A DNA stretch of 64,000 bases from Aquilaria yunnanensis (taxonomy: Eukaryota; Streptophyta; Magnoliopsida; Malvales; Thymelaeaceae), in NCBI GenBank assembly GCA_039654915.1, contig CM077593.1, positions 40,766,501-40,830,500 on the forward strand. Direction: 5' to 3'. Below, one piece after another: positions 35,601 to 45,730 of the stretch (positions are counted from its first letter, which is position 1; each line of letters opens with the position of its first letter). The notes under the pieces are model-generated. The model had not been told where the DNA came from. It saw only the letters and a list, made by a program, of their open reading frames with translations, and did not search any database. The translations under genes were made by a program, and so were the position numbers.

Positions 35601-38132
35601 ATGATATGATAGTCAAAAGCAAACAGCCTGGCTACCACGTTGCAGATTTAGAGGAAACCTTCCAAAAACTCAGAGCCTTCGGGATCCGCCTTAATCCTGA
35701 GAAATGCATCTTCGGGGTGACCTCGGGAAAGTTCCTTGGGTACATGGTATCCGAAAGAGGCATCGATGCTAACCCCGAGAAGATTAAGGCTCTGCTTGAA
35801 TTCCGAACTCCTGCCACAGTCAAAGACGTGCAAAGACTCACCGGAAGAATAACCTCTCTGAGCAGGTTTATTTCCAGATACGGAGATAGGTGTCGACCCT
35901 TCTTCAAAGTGCTCACAAAGGCAGCAAAGATGGAAGGCGACCTCGGAAGGAATGGTCATCCTTGGGATGAAGATTGCCAAAAAGCCTGGGAAGAACTCAA
36001 AGTCTACTTGGCCAGCCTGCCCACTCTGCGGCAACCTCGGGAGGGAGAGCCCCTCGTGTTATACCTCGCCGTCACAAAAAAAGCTGTGAGCTCGGTCCTC
36101 ATGAAAGAAGAAGGGCCAAAGCAATGGCCGGTCTACTATGTCAGCAAGTCCCTACATGGCGCCGAAGTCAGGTACCCTTCGCTTCAAAAAGCTATATATG
36201 CCTTAGTGCTTGCAGGGAGAAGGCTGCGGCCATACTTTCAGGCTCACCCCATTATCGTCCGAAGTACCCTGCCTCTATGGGATGTTATGAGGAAAGTTGA
36301 TCACTCGAGAAGGCTTTCCAAGTGGTGTATAGAGCTTGGCGAACACGACATCACGTATGAACCCCGAAAAGCTATAAAAGCTCAAGCTTTGGCAGACTTC
36401 ATCGCCGAAGTACCAAACACCGAGGAGGGACATTCATTTTTGGGCGAAGACGAGCCAGAATGGACGTTATATGTTGACGGGGCCTCAAGATCCGAACACC
36501 AGGGAGCTGGAGTGATTATCAAAGGCCCCGAAGGCCTAGAAGTAATGAAGGCCATCAAGTTCAGTTTCAACGCCACCAACAATATGGCCGAGTATGAGGC
36601 CCTCATAGCAGGATTACGCCTGGCCAGAAAAATTGGCGTGAGAAACTTGAAAGCCCATAGTGATTCCCAGCTGGTGGTCCGGCAAATGGCAGGGGACTAT
36701 GGCGCGAAAGACCCGACCTTGGCGAAATACCATGAGTTGGTAACAAAGCTTATTCGGGAGTTCGACGTCGTGAAAATCAAGAACGTACCCCGACGAGAAA
36801 ATGCTGAGGCAGACTGTTTGGCGAAGTCCAAAACTTGCACCGAAGTGCTAAGCCACCCCAGCATCACGGTGGTAAGCATAGAGACCTCGGGTAAAGGATG
36901 GAAAGAACCAATCAAAACGTATCTCGCAACCAACACACTCCCCGAAGACCCCAGCGAAGCCGCAAAAGTGTGAAGGTGCTCTGGATGTTTCTTCTTAATT
37001 GGAGAAGAACTATATCGGCAAGGATATGCAAATCCACTACAGAGGTGTGTTAGTGAAGAGGATAGAAATGATCCTCGAAGAAGTTCACGAAGGTGCCTGT
37101 GGTTTGCACATCGGAACCGACGCCCTGGCAGCAGTGATACTTCGCCAAGGATACTTCTGGCCTACCCTGAGAAAGGACGCCAAGCAGTTCGTCCAGAAAT
37201 GTGGTAGTTGCCAAAGACATGCGAACATCCAAAGAACACCCTCAGAGTTCGTGACTTCGGCAGACTATCCTTGGCCCTTCGCAGTTTAGGGCATAGATCT
37301 CATTGGGCCACTCCCAACGGCGCCTGGAGGCGTAAAGTTCTGCGTAGTAGCAGTAGACTATTTCTCTAAGTGGGTCGAGGCAGAACCTCTGACAACTATC
37401 TCGGCAAAAGAAGTGCAGAAGTTCGTATGGAAAAACATCGTATGCAGATTTGGCATGCCGAGGGTACTCGTAGCGGACAATGGATCCCAGTTCATAGACA
37501 AAGGATTCCAAGAGTTCATTAGCGACCTCGGGAAAAAAATGCACTTCGCCCCAGTAGCTCACCCCCAAAGTAATGGGCAGGTGGAAGTATCTAACAGGAC
37601 CATAAAAGATGGTCTGAAAAATAGACTGAGGGAAGCAAAAGGGAAATGGCTGGGAGAACTCCAAAGCGTATTATGGAGTTACCGAACAACACCCCGAAGA
37701 GCCACAGGGGAAACGCCCTTTTCAGTCGTCTTCGGTACAGAGGCCATCATCCCTGTCGAGGTAGTACAACCGTCAATACGAGTCCAAGTGTTCGATGAAA
37801 AAGGAAATGACCTCAGCCTGAGAACCAAGCTCGACCTCGTCGGCGAACACAGAGAAGTAGTCGAGCTGAGAAGAAAAGCTTTCCAGCAAAGAGTGGCAGC
37901 AACCATAAACCTACGCGCCAGGCCAAAAGGAATAAAGAAGGGAGACCTCGTTCTCCGAAAGGCTGAATTTGCACCCCGAAAGCCGTCCCACGGGGTACTT
38001 CACGCAAATTGGGAAGGACCCTACCTGGTACTTGCCGAAGTATGAAAAGGAGTTTATAAGCTCGGTGATGCCGAAGGCATAGAATTAAAAAATACTTGGC
38101 ACTCAGAGGCCTTGAAAAAATTCTATGCCTAA
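32644..38132 (+). pseudogene. B2 gag-pol, four stops and three deletions
   Basis: Gag is open from 32644 for about 570 codons, up to a TAA at 34354-34356 just after the protease linker. Protease (LLDDGSNADVLF) follows. Near 35179 a 22-bp stretch and near 35294 a 16-bp stretch present in B1 are missing, shifting the frame at the start of RT. RT (YVDD near 35598), both RNase H domains and integrase follow. Further breaks are TGA at 36971-36973 (CGA to TGA), a 2-bp loss near 37064, TAG at 37287-37289 (a Trp codon in integrase) and TGA at 38043-38045 (CGA to TGA). The catalytic Asp of integrase after the third stop is still encoded. Confidence 0.9.
32676..32696 (+). other. B2 primer-binding site
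   Basis: TTTGGCGCCGTCTGTGGGAA, identical to the B1 site. Confidence 0.8.
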
Positions 38133-38224
38133 AAAATTTGGTGGGAAAGTTGTATTGCACAAGTTGGAAAAATTTGTCTAAAGTAAAAAGTTCTGAAGAA
38201 GTACAAAACAAGAGTCTCACGAAA

Positions 38225-38465
38225 GAAATCACCGAGGAAAGCAAAAGTAAGTTTTTCCAAAGTCTCTTGAGCGAATATGTTCGGGACAAGGGAAAGCAAA
38301 AGTAAGGTTTTCCGAAGTCTCTTGAGCGAATATGTTCGGGACAAAGGAAAGCAAGAGTATGGTTTTCCGAAGTCTCTTGAGCGAATATGTTCGGGACAAA
38401 GGAAAGCAAAAGTATGGTTTTCCGAAGTCTCTCGAGTGAATTATGTTCGGGACAGAGGGAAACAA
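38225..38465. repeat. B2 55-bp tandem array
   Basis: Four copies with GAGCGAATATGTT (or GAGTGAATTATGTT) at 38269, 38324, 38379 and 38434, a period of exactly 55. Same place and unit as in B1. Confidence 0.9.
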
Positions 38466-38592
38466 AGGAATCTGGCAAAAAATACTTAGCCAAATTTTTA
38501 TCTATTGAGCCAAAGAGTGCTTACAGAGAAGAAAGTTGCTGAAAGACTACAAAAAAGAAGAAGAAAATGAAGACAAAAGGCCCTAGTACAAA

Positions 38593-40908
38593 CTAAGGAA
38601 CCTCGGCGTCTTGAGAACTGCCAGCCTCTGTGCTTTTGTCGGTAGCCTTAGGCGCCGGGAGAGAAGGAGGCAGTTTCAAGTGCTCGATCTTGGACCAAGT
38701 CCACCGAGGCTCCTTGGGGATGTTCATGCCTTCCAGGAAGGAGAGGTCAAAATCTGGGAACTTCTGCAGAATTTGGTGCCGAACAAGACAGAAGCCGTCT
38801 TGAAAGCCCAACTTCGTCATATCATCGGACTCCCGCTTCTTGACCGCCAAATCTGCATAGTCCTTCTCTAGATCCGCGTAATCCTTCTCCAGATCCTTGA
38901 GCTTTCTCTTCAATGCCTTCATCTTCTTCTTCTCTTCTGAAGGCTTCTTCAGAGATGCGACCTCGGCTTCGAGCTGGGCCTTTTCCTCGAGCATCTTCGC
39001 AAGGATTGCGTCACTTTCTGACTTATCCTTTTGAATCGTTTCTACGATCGAAGTCAGCTCCGCCATCCGAGAGCCGATGTCGGAAAGTTTCTGGGAGGTG
39101 CCTTTCTCAAGTTCCTCTTTCTCTTTTATGAACCCCTCCCGAAGTTCAGCAATTTCCTTCTCTGAAGACTGCTTTAGCTGAGCATTGTCAGCAGCCAACG
39201 CCGAACACTGGGCCTTCGTCTTGGTGTAAAGGTCCCAGAGTGACGCCCTCCTTTCTGTCTCTCGCGCCACCCGAACACGGAGCAACCCGGCATACCCCAT
39301 CAGCTGCAAAAAAAAGCAAACAAAGGGAAAATGATGCTAAGTAAAAAGCAAAGGTGAAATTGGCACTGAGGAAACAGTGAAGCGTACCTGGGCGGCATGT
39401 TCAGTGAGTTTGGCGGCCAAAGAGATGTCGCCTGGGTAAGCCGCCGTAAGGGCCTTGTAAGAGGCCTCAGTAAACACCCCTTTGCATATTTGCCTGGCCA
39501 TCTCGGGACAATCCTCGGAGTGCATATTCATGTCCTCCGTGAACGTCCAGAAGGGCTCCTTCGGAACTTTCCCTGCTGGGACTTGGGCATCCCGAAGGGC
39601 CCTCTTGCGGGCGTGTTCGGCAACCCAGTCAGGAGCGGCCACCTCCGCTGCACAACAAGGCAGGAAAATTGGTTAAGGCCAGAAAACCCTTAAGGATTTA
39701 CAAGAGCGTGCACAACAAGGTTCTTCGACAAAGTACAAACCTGGTAGCACCTCGGTAACGTCGTCGTCAAGAATCGACGTCGCCTCAGTAGAGATCCCCT
39801 TGCCTTTTGTTTGGCGCCGTTCCTCGGCAGAAGGGGTCTCCTCCCCATTGCCCTCCAGAAGAGCATGCGAAGGCGTGGGGCTCTGAGGAAGGACGTCGGA
39901 AGAAGGGACGTCGACAGAAGGAACCTCGGGCAAAGGGGCAGCAAGGTCTTCGGGCTCCTCGCCTACCTCCTCCGGAATTTCTGGAAGAGAGGAAGGAGCA
40001 GCTTTCTTTGCCCGTTTGGAAGGAGGGCCGGCCGAAGTCTGCTTCCGCCTCCGAGAGGCGGCCTTCTTTGTCTGTTCGCCCCTCTCGGCCTACCCGGTAA
40101 AAAGAGCCTTGTAGAAGGCAGCCGCGTCGTCGCCCATCTCTGAAAAAAGAAAAAGAAGATCAGTGTAAGTCCAAGATGAAGTTATGAAGGAAAAAATGAG
40201 AAAGTAACTTACTCTCGTAAAAAGACTCATAAGTCTCTTTCCCCCGAAGTAGTTTCACGAGCCAGGAGTCCTTCCCCGAAGAAGCCGGTTTCGGCATGTT
40301 GAGGTCTGCCTCATGCTCCTTTACCACCTTGAGTTCCCGAAGGACCTCTTCGGTCATGAGCCTCCAGTTAATCGGAAAGGGGTAAAGGGCATGAGGAGAA
40401 ACCTCGGCAGCCCAGTCAGAGATAGCCCGGATGCGCCTGTCGAAGTCCTCAAAGATAGGTGCTACGTCGGCATCTAGCAGTATCTTCGGGTCAACAACAT
40501 CCATCTTGAGCCTCCCCTGAGCCCACTTGGTCGGGACGTGCGACCAAGTCTCCGACTTCTTCAGGAAAAAGAATTTTTGTTGCCACCCTCGCCAGCTGTC
40601 TTTGGTGGCGAAGGTGAACGTATACTTTTTGCTCCCGGATCCCCGAGGTAGCATAAAGTAGAAGCCACCCTTCGGGACCACGAAAAGCTTGTAGTACTAG
40701 AGAAAAACTGCAAAGTGAGGCTTTATTTTGAAAACGCCGCACATACAGAGGAAGGCGTTGAAATAGCAGTACGAGTTCGGTGGAAGTTGGTTAACGGCAA
40801 TGCCATGGAAGTTGCAGAACGCGCTAACCATCTCCGGGGGGGATACCGAAGTCCGGCCTTCAGATGGGCTCGGAAAACGGTGATTTCATCACTTCGGTTG
40901 GAGAAAGG
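38593..40908 (-). pseudogene. B2 antisense gene, main part
   Basis: Exon 1 continues here from 40903 to 40213 after the A2 insertion. Exon 2 is 40139-39741, exon 3 39647-39388 and exon 4 39303-38593, with exon 2-4 lengths equal to B1 (399, 260, 711). Breaks are the A2 insertion in exon 1, a one-base loss in a G-run near 40836-40842, TAG at about 40697 in exon 1 (where B1 has CAG, before YYKLF) and TAG near 40092 in exon 2 (CAG in B1, after ALFTG). Splice sites remain intact. Confidence 0.88.
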
Positions 40909-41775
40909 TGATGGCCTAAGGCCTCATCGTTGTGAGTCATGATGACTGTTGAGGAGACTTCTAGGAGGAAGAACGCCTGGAAGGTGGATCGCCTCAAGGA
41001 GAGTACCTGAAAAGCTGGTAAACAGGGTTAGGAGGCCCCCGGAGTGTTTTTCCTGGGGGGGAGCCTCCGACGCCCAAGTCAGTGGTGGCCGGAAGAAGGA
41101 GAAAGTCACTAGCTCAAAGAGAAAGGCAGAAAAGTCTCGCCTGGTATTTTCTCAGAGTGTGGGAGCTGTATATCCGGCCTGCCAACCTCCTGTCAAGTAT
41201 TTATTTCCTGTATATATAGGAATACCTAGCACGTTCAGATCATGACACGTGTGCGGTCGGATGCTCTTGAACGTCTGGGCGTAGGGGACAGATAGTTGGT
41301 AACTAGATGGCTTCGAGCCTTGTGCTGAGACGGGCCATGATATGATTCTGATGGCGTCTGCGCGTCAGGGCGACTTTTTACGTCTGTGGTGGGACGTGTC
41401 AGAGGCTTCCTTAAATGCTTCCTTAAATGCGCCTGCCGTACTCCCGAGGTCCCTGGGCGAGGTCGTCCTCTAGTTCGGACAGAGCCTCTTCGGGAAGCCT
41501 ACCCTCAGTTCAGGGGTTCCCAGTTCCAGGGGGTTCCGCCTTCGGGGATATCATATTCGGGCAGCAATGTCTGGTGCCACTTTTCCGAAGGCGCGCTGTT
41601 CACAACCTTGGGGGGCGAATAGAGTCCTCAAGTTTTACTGGCGTGCCGAGGCTCGGAGCTCTCCGGCTATCTCCCGAGGTGCATGATTCCACCTGTTCCC
41701 GGGAAGCGCCAGTTCTTCTGGCCATTGTTGTGGCAGGGTGTTCGGCCAGATTGAGGCGATAGCCTTTGGCTATCA
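40909..41775 (-). repeat. A2 3' LTR (867 bp)
   Basis: In plus orientation TGATGGCC...GGCTATCA. Nearly identical to 51198-52064 and to the A1 and A3 LTRs. Confidence 0.95.
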
Positions 41776-41788
41776 CATGCCCCCCTCT
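41776..41788 (-). other. A2 polypurine tract
   Basis: Minus-strand AGAGGGGGGCATG lies directly before the 3' LTR. Confidence 0.85.
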
Positions 41789-41869
41789 GGAAAGCCGAAG
41801 TGAAGACTTCGGTTTGCATCTCTTTCCGAGGTTGTCGTTGGGAGTCTCGTTGGGAAGCATAACCTGTTC

Positions 41870-42030
41870 CGAGGTCGCACCTTTTGCCCGAGGGTCTGGG
41901 CTGTTCGGTCTTGGCCTATTCTTTGGTGTCTCCGAGGCAAAGCCTGTACCGAAGATACACCTCTTGCCCAAAAGTCATGGGCTGTTCAGCCATAGCCTGT
42001 CTCTTGGTGTGCTCGAGGTGGCCTGCTTTT
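41870..42030. repeat. A2 two 80-bp repeats upstream of antisense promoter
   Basis: Two imperfect copies marked by TTGCCC at 41884 and 41964 (80-bp period), each followed by GGGCTGTTC and TCTTTGGTGTC or TCTTGGTGTG. Related to the 79-bp repeats of B1 and B2. Confidence 0.75.
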
Positions 42031-42319
42031 TATTTCTGCAGGTCTGATGGCCAAGCGTGTCAGACTGAGCGGCGCGTCTCCATTTCTCAGGGATGTCAAA
42101 CGACGTGTCCCAATCAGGAGGCGTGTCCCGGTTTTCCAGGCACGTTTGGGGAGGCAGGTCCCCCATTTCTGCGCAGCGGTTGACACGTGGCTTCTTGCCA
42201 TTGGAGGAGAGGCGCGTCATTTATAGAGGGCGCGCCTTTTCGGGTGCAGCGGGCAGTCACGGCGACGGTTCGCCTCCAATGGGTACTTATGATGTTCTTT
42301 CGGTTACCCACCTTTGGCC

Positions 42320-42327
42320 TATAAATA
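42320..42327 (+). promoter_or_regulatory. TATA box for A2 antisense gene
   Basis: TATAAATA within GGCCTATAAATAGCCC, 306 bp upstream of the antisense ATG; the same sequence occurs in A3. A CACGTG lies at 42184-42189. The position implies transcription that starts inside the element and is independent of the LTR. Confidence 0.65.
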
Positions 42328-42625
42328 GCCCATTCCATCATAAGTCCCACTTACTGTTTTTCTGCTCTTTTTCTGCTCTCTCTCTGCTTTGCCCTCTGTT
42401 CTTGCGTTTTATCTTGCTTTCTGTGGCGGAGCTTCTTTAATCAGAGCTTTTCCTACCAACTTTCACGACGGCGTCCTCAGGCAAATCTTTTGGTGGGTTT
42501 TGATTTTCAGAGTACTCTGATTCCTCTATTTTTCTGAGTTTTTCTGGAAAACTGTTGTTTTTTCCAAACTCGTCTTCTGAGTTTTTTCTGGAAACTATTT
42601 TCTTTTCCATCTCAAACTCTTTTTC

Positions 42626-44974
42626 ATGTCTGCGATGCCTGTTCCCGAGAGCTGGAAACCTCTTCTGGCCCATCCTTGCTGTACCACCCCCGAAAAACTA
42701 GAGAGGTGGAAGAAAAAATTCTTTCTTCCGTCTTACGCTGTGACCAGACTGCCTCGTTCTAGCCATTTTGCTTTTTCAAACCGTGGCGACGAGGTTACTG
42801 TCTTCCGAGCCCAACTGAAGGCCGGACTTCGGTATCCTCCCCCGAAGGTGGTTTGTGAGTTCTGCCAATTCCATGGCATTGCTGTGAACCAGCTTCCCCC
42901 GAACGCGTACTGCTATTTTAACGCCTACCTCTGCATGTGTGGCGTGTTCGGGATAGACCCCCACTTCATCATTTTCATGCAGTACTACAAGCTCTATGTG
43001 GTCCCGAAGGGTGGCTTCTATTTCCTGCTGCCTCGGGGATCCGGGAGCAAAAAATTCACCTTCACCTTCGACACGAAGGATAGCTGGCGGGGGTGGCAGC
43101 CTAAGTTCTTTTTCCTCAAGGTGGATAAGAACTGGTCTGATGTCCCGACCAGGTGGGCTCAGGGAGTGCTGAACGCAGACGTCGTTGATCCGAGGATGCT
43201 GCTGACCCCACCGTTGGCTTCCGTGTTTGCGGATTTCGACGCCCGCATTCGGGCAGTCGCTGACTGGGCTCCCGAGGTCTCTCCTCGTGCTCTTTACCCC
43301 TTTCCTATCAACTGGAGGTTGATGACCGAAGAAGTCCTTCGGGAGCTGAAAGTGGTTAAGGAGCATGTGACTGACCTCAATATGCCCGCTCCTGCCATCG
43401 CCGGGAAAGACTCCTGGCTGGTCAAGCTCCTTAAGGGGGAGACTTCTTTCGAAACTTTTGCCGAAAGTGAGTAATCTTCCATCCCTTTATACTTTTTCCT
43501 CGGACTTACGCTGATATTTCTTCTCTTTTTCAGAGATGGGCGATGGGGCTGCCGCTTATTACAAGGCCCTCTTTTCTGGCCAAGTGGAGAAGGGGGAGCA
43601 GACAAAGAAGGCGGCTTCCCGAAGAAGGAAGACGACAGGGGCGGGACCCTCGGCGAAGCGAGCTAGGAAGGCTCTCCAGCCTTCTCAGCCAGAGCTTTTG
43701 GAAGAAGAAGCTGGCGAAGACGCTGGTCTTGTTGAAATTCCACCGGCCGAGGTCCCCGCTACTTCCGCCGAGGTGCCTCCTCTCGACCTCGAGGCCCCCA
43801 GAAACACTGTAGTGGTAGAAGTACCCACCGCCGAGGAGCGGTACCGGCAAAAGGGTAAGGGTCTTTCTTCCGAGGGGCCCGAGGATCCCGAGGACACTGT
43901 CTCCGAGGTTCTTCCAGGTATGCCTTTAGGCGAAGTTCAGCTCCTTTTCCTTTCGCGAATTTTTCTTCTGCTCCTAACTTCCTTCCTAATTTCAGAGGAG
44001 CCCCTTGCTGCTGGCTGGAGGGCCATTCATGAGAGGAAACGAGCCCTCCGCGATGCCTTAATCCCTGAGGGGAAGATCCCCTTGGAGCCCTTTTGGACAA
44101 TCACGGAGGATATGAATTTGCTCTCCGACGATTGTCCAAAAATGACAAAGGAGATTTGGAAGGGGATCACCACTGACGCCTCCTTCCGGGCCATTGCGGC
44201 GGCTCACCCGGGGGATAATACCCTCGCCGCAAAAGTCACCGAGCATGCTGCTCAGGTATAGTCTTTACACTTTTTTCCTCAATTTTCTAAGTGTTTAGAC
44301 TTGTACTAACCTGGACTTTTGCCTTGCCGTAGCTGCTGGAGTACGCTGGTTATCTCCGAGTTCGGGTGGCCAGACAGGCTGCCTCCAAGGATGCGACTTC
44401 GCGGGAACTCAGTGAAGCGAAGGCTTCGCTTGCGAAGGTGATCGCTAGCAACCAGCAGCTGACAGCGGATTGTTCTCAGCAACTTGCTGCCGTTCGGGAG
44501 GAGTTCTCGAAGAAAAGAGAAGAACTTGAAAAGGACTCCTCCCGGAAGATTGCCGACCTCGGCGACCAAGTAAAGGGGCTGCTCGCCGCCAACAAAGATC
44601 TTGTCAAGGACAAGGCTGTTTCTGACAGTCTTGCGTCGAGGTTGACGGACGAGAACAATGCTCTTCAAGCCGAGGTCGAGGCTCTGAAGAAGGAGTCCGG
44701 AGAGACGCTGGGGATAAGCGAGCTCGAAGAGGAAGTTGCTGAGCTGAGGGACGAGGTCAATGTCCTTGGCGTTCAAAAACGTAGTTCTGATAACATGGCC
44801 AAGGTCGCCTTTCAGGACGGCTTCTGCCTCGCTCGGCACCAGGTGCTGCAGAGGTTCCCAGATTTGGACCTCTCTTTTCTGGAGGGCCTAAATATTCCTG
44901 AGGGACCTCGGTGGCAGTGGTCCAAGGTCGAGCATCTGAAGCTTCCTGGTCTTCGTCCGCCCGGCTCTCCCTAG
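42626..44974 (+). CDS. A2 antisense four-exon gene, 708 aa, intact
   Basis: Exons 42626-43466, 43534-43917, 43996-44255 and 44333-44974; introns of 67, 78 and 77 bp with GT-AG borders and a CTAAC branch-site match at 44306. Joined length is 2,127 nt with phases conserved. Residues 1-280 are a compact domain (PESWKPLLAHPCC, NQLPPNAYCYFNAYLCMCG, KDSWRGWQPKFFFLK) of the 'putative gypsy type transposon' family (Transposase_28, from memory). Residues ~282-408 are charged, with a bipartite basic cluster at ~305-326 resembling an NLS. Residues 409-495 contain ERKRALRDALIPEGK. Residues ~510-640 form a coiled coil, followed by QDGFCLARHQVLQRFPDLDL. The gene converges on gag-pol with 756 bp between stop codons. 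Function is unknown; the family name does not imply a shown transposase, and no DDE motif is visible. A spliced transcript is predicted, not observed. Confidence 0.88.
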
Positions 44975-45104
44975 TTTGTTTTAGGGCTCCTCTTATTTTT
45001 CTCCTTCGTGCTCCTTCTTTGGACACTTCTTTTGTAAGGCAGCGTTTGCTCTAAATGAACAATCTTTTCGGCTAAGTCCTTTCTTGCAAGTTTCTTTATA
45101 TCCA

Positions 45105-45605
45105 CTGTCCCGAACACGTTTGGTCAAGAGACTTTCGGAAAACCTGTAACCAAAGAAACTTTTTACCTTCCTTTGTCCCGAGTGTGCTCACTCAAGAGAC
45201 TTTCTGGAAAGTTTGCAAAAATTTGGCTAAGTCTTTTGCAGGCTTTTTGTTTCCTTTTATCCCGAACATGTTTGCTCAAGGGACTTCGGAAAAGTTTTAG
45301 CCAAATTTTTCTGTCTTCCTATTGTCCCGAGCATATTTGCTCAAGGGACTTAGGAAAATTCTCACGAGATTGCTCATTTCCCTCTTTCCCGAGCATGTAC
45401 GCTCAAGGGTGTTTGGAAATTATCTCTGCTTTTGTTTTGGCGTGCACTATTACGAGATTCTTGCTTTCCCTTTTTTCCGAGCATGTACGCTCAAGGGTGT
45501 TCGGAAAATTTTCTCTGCACTGATTATGCCGAGTACCTTTGCAAGATTCTTGTTTCCCATTTTTCCCGAGAATAGTGGCTCAAGGGCCTTCGGGAAGTCA
45601 CATCT
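45105..45605. repeat. A2 palindrome-containing repeat array between convergent genes
   Basis: Seven copies of a ~25-bp core, CCCGAGCATGTNYGCTCAAG, start at about 45109, 45177, 45261, 45326, 45388, 45476 and 45565 (spacing 62-88 bp). The core pairs GAGC with GCTC, and CCC with GGG around a short loop. A3 has seven copies with the same spacing; B1 and B2 carry the same core in reverse as 55-bp tandem repeats. Confidence 0.85.
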
Positions 45606-45730
45606 GCTTTTTTTGTGGCGAGCACCTTCGCGGAATTCTGTCTTGGACAATTTGGTATACTTAAGAATTTTTCTCAAGACCATTCTGTACTTAGAATATT
45701 TCTTGTACAATATATCTCTTCCGCTCAACC

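Noticed and set aside
42626..43466. Calling the antisense gene a transposase
   Set aside because: The family name suggests it, but no DDE/DDD or other nuclease motif is visible, and the host element already encodes an integrase.
42626..44974. The antisense gene as a single captured host gene
   Set aside because: It lies at the same place in all six gypsy elements with this region, including the very old G1, so it is part of the element family. An ancient capture before the families split cannot be excluded.
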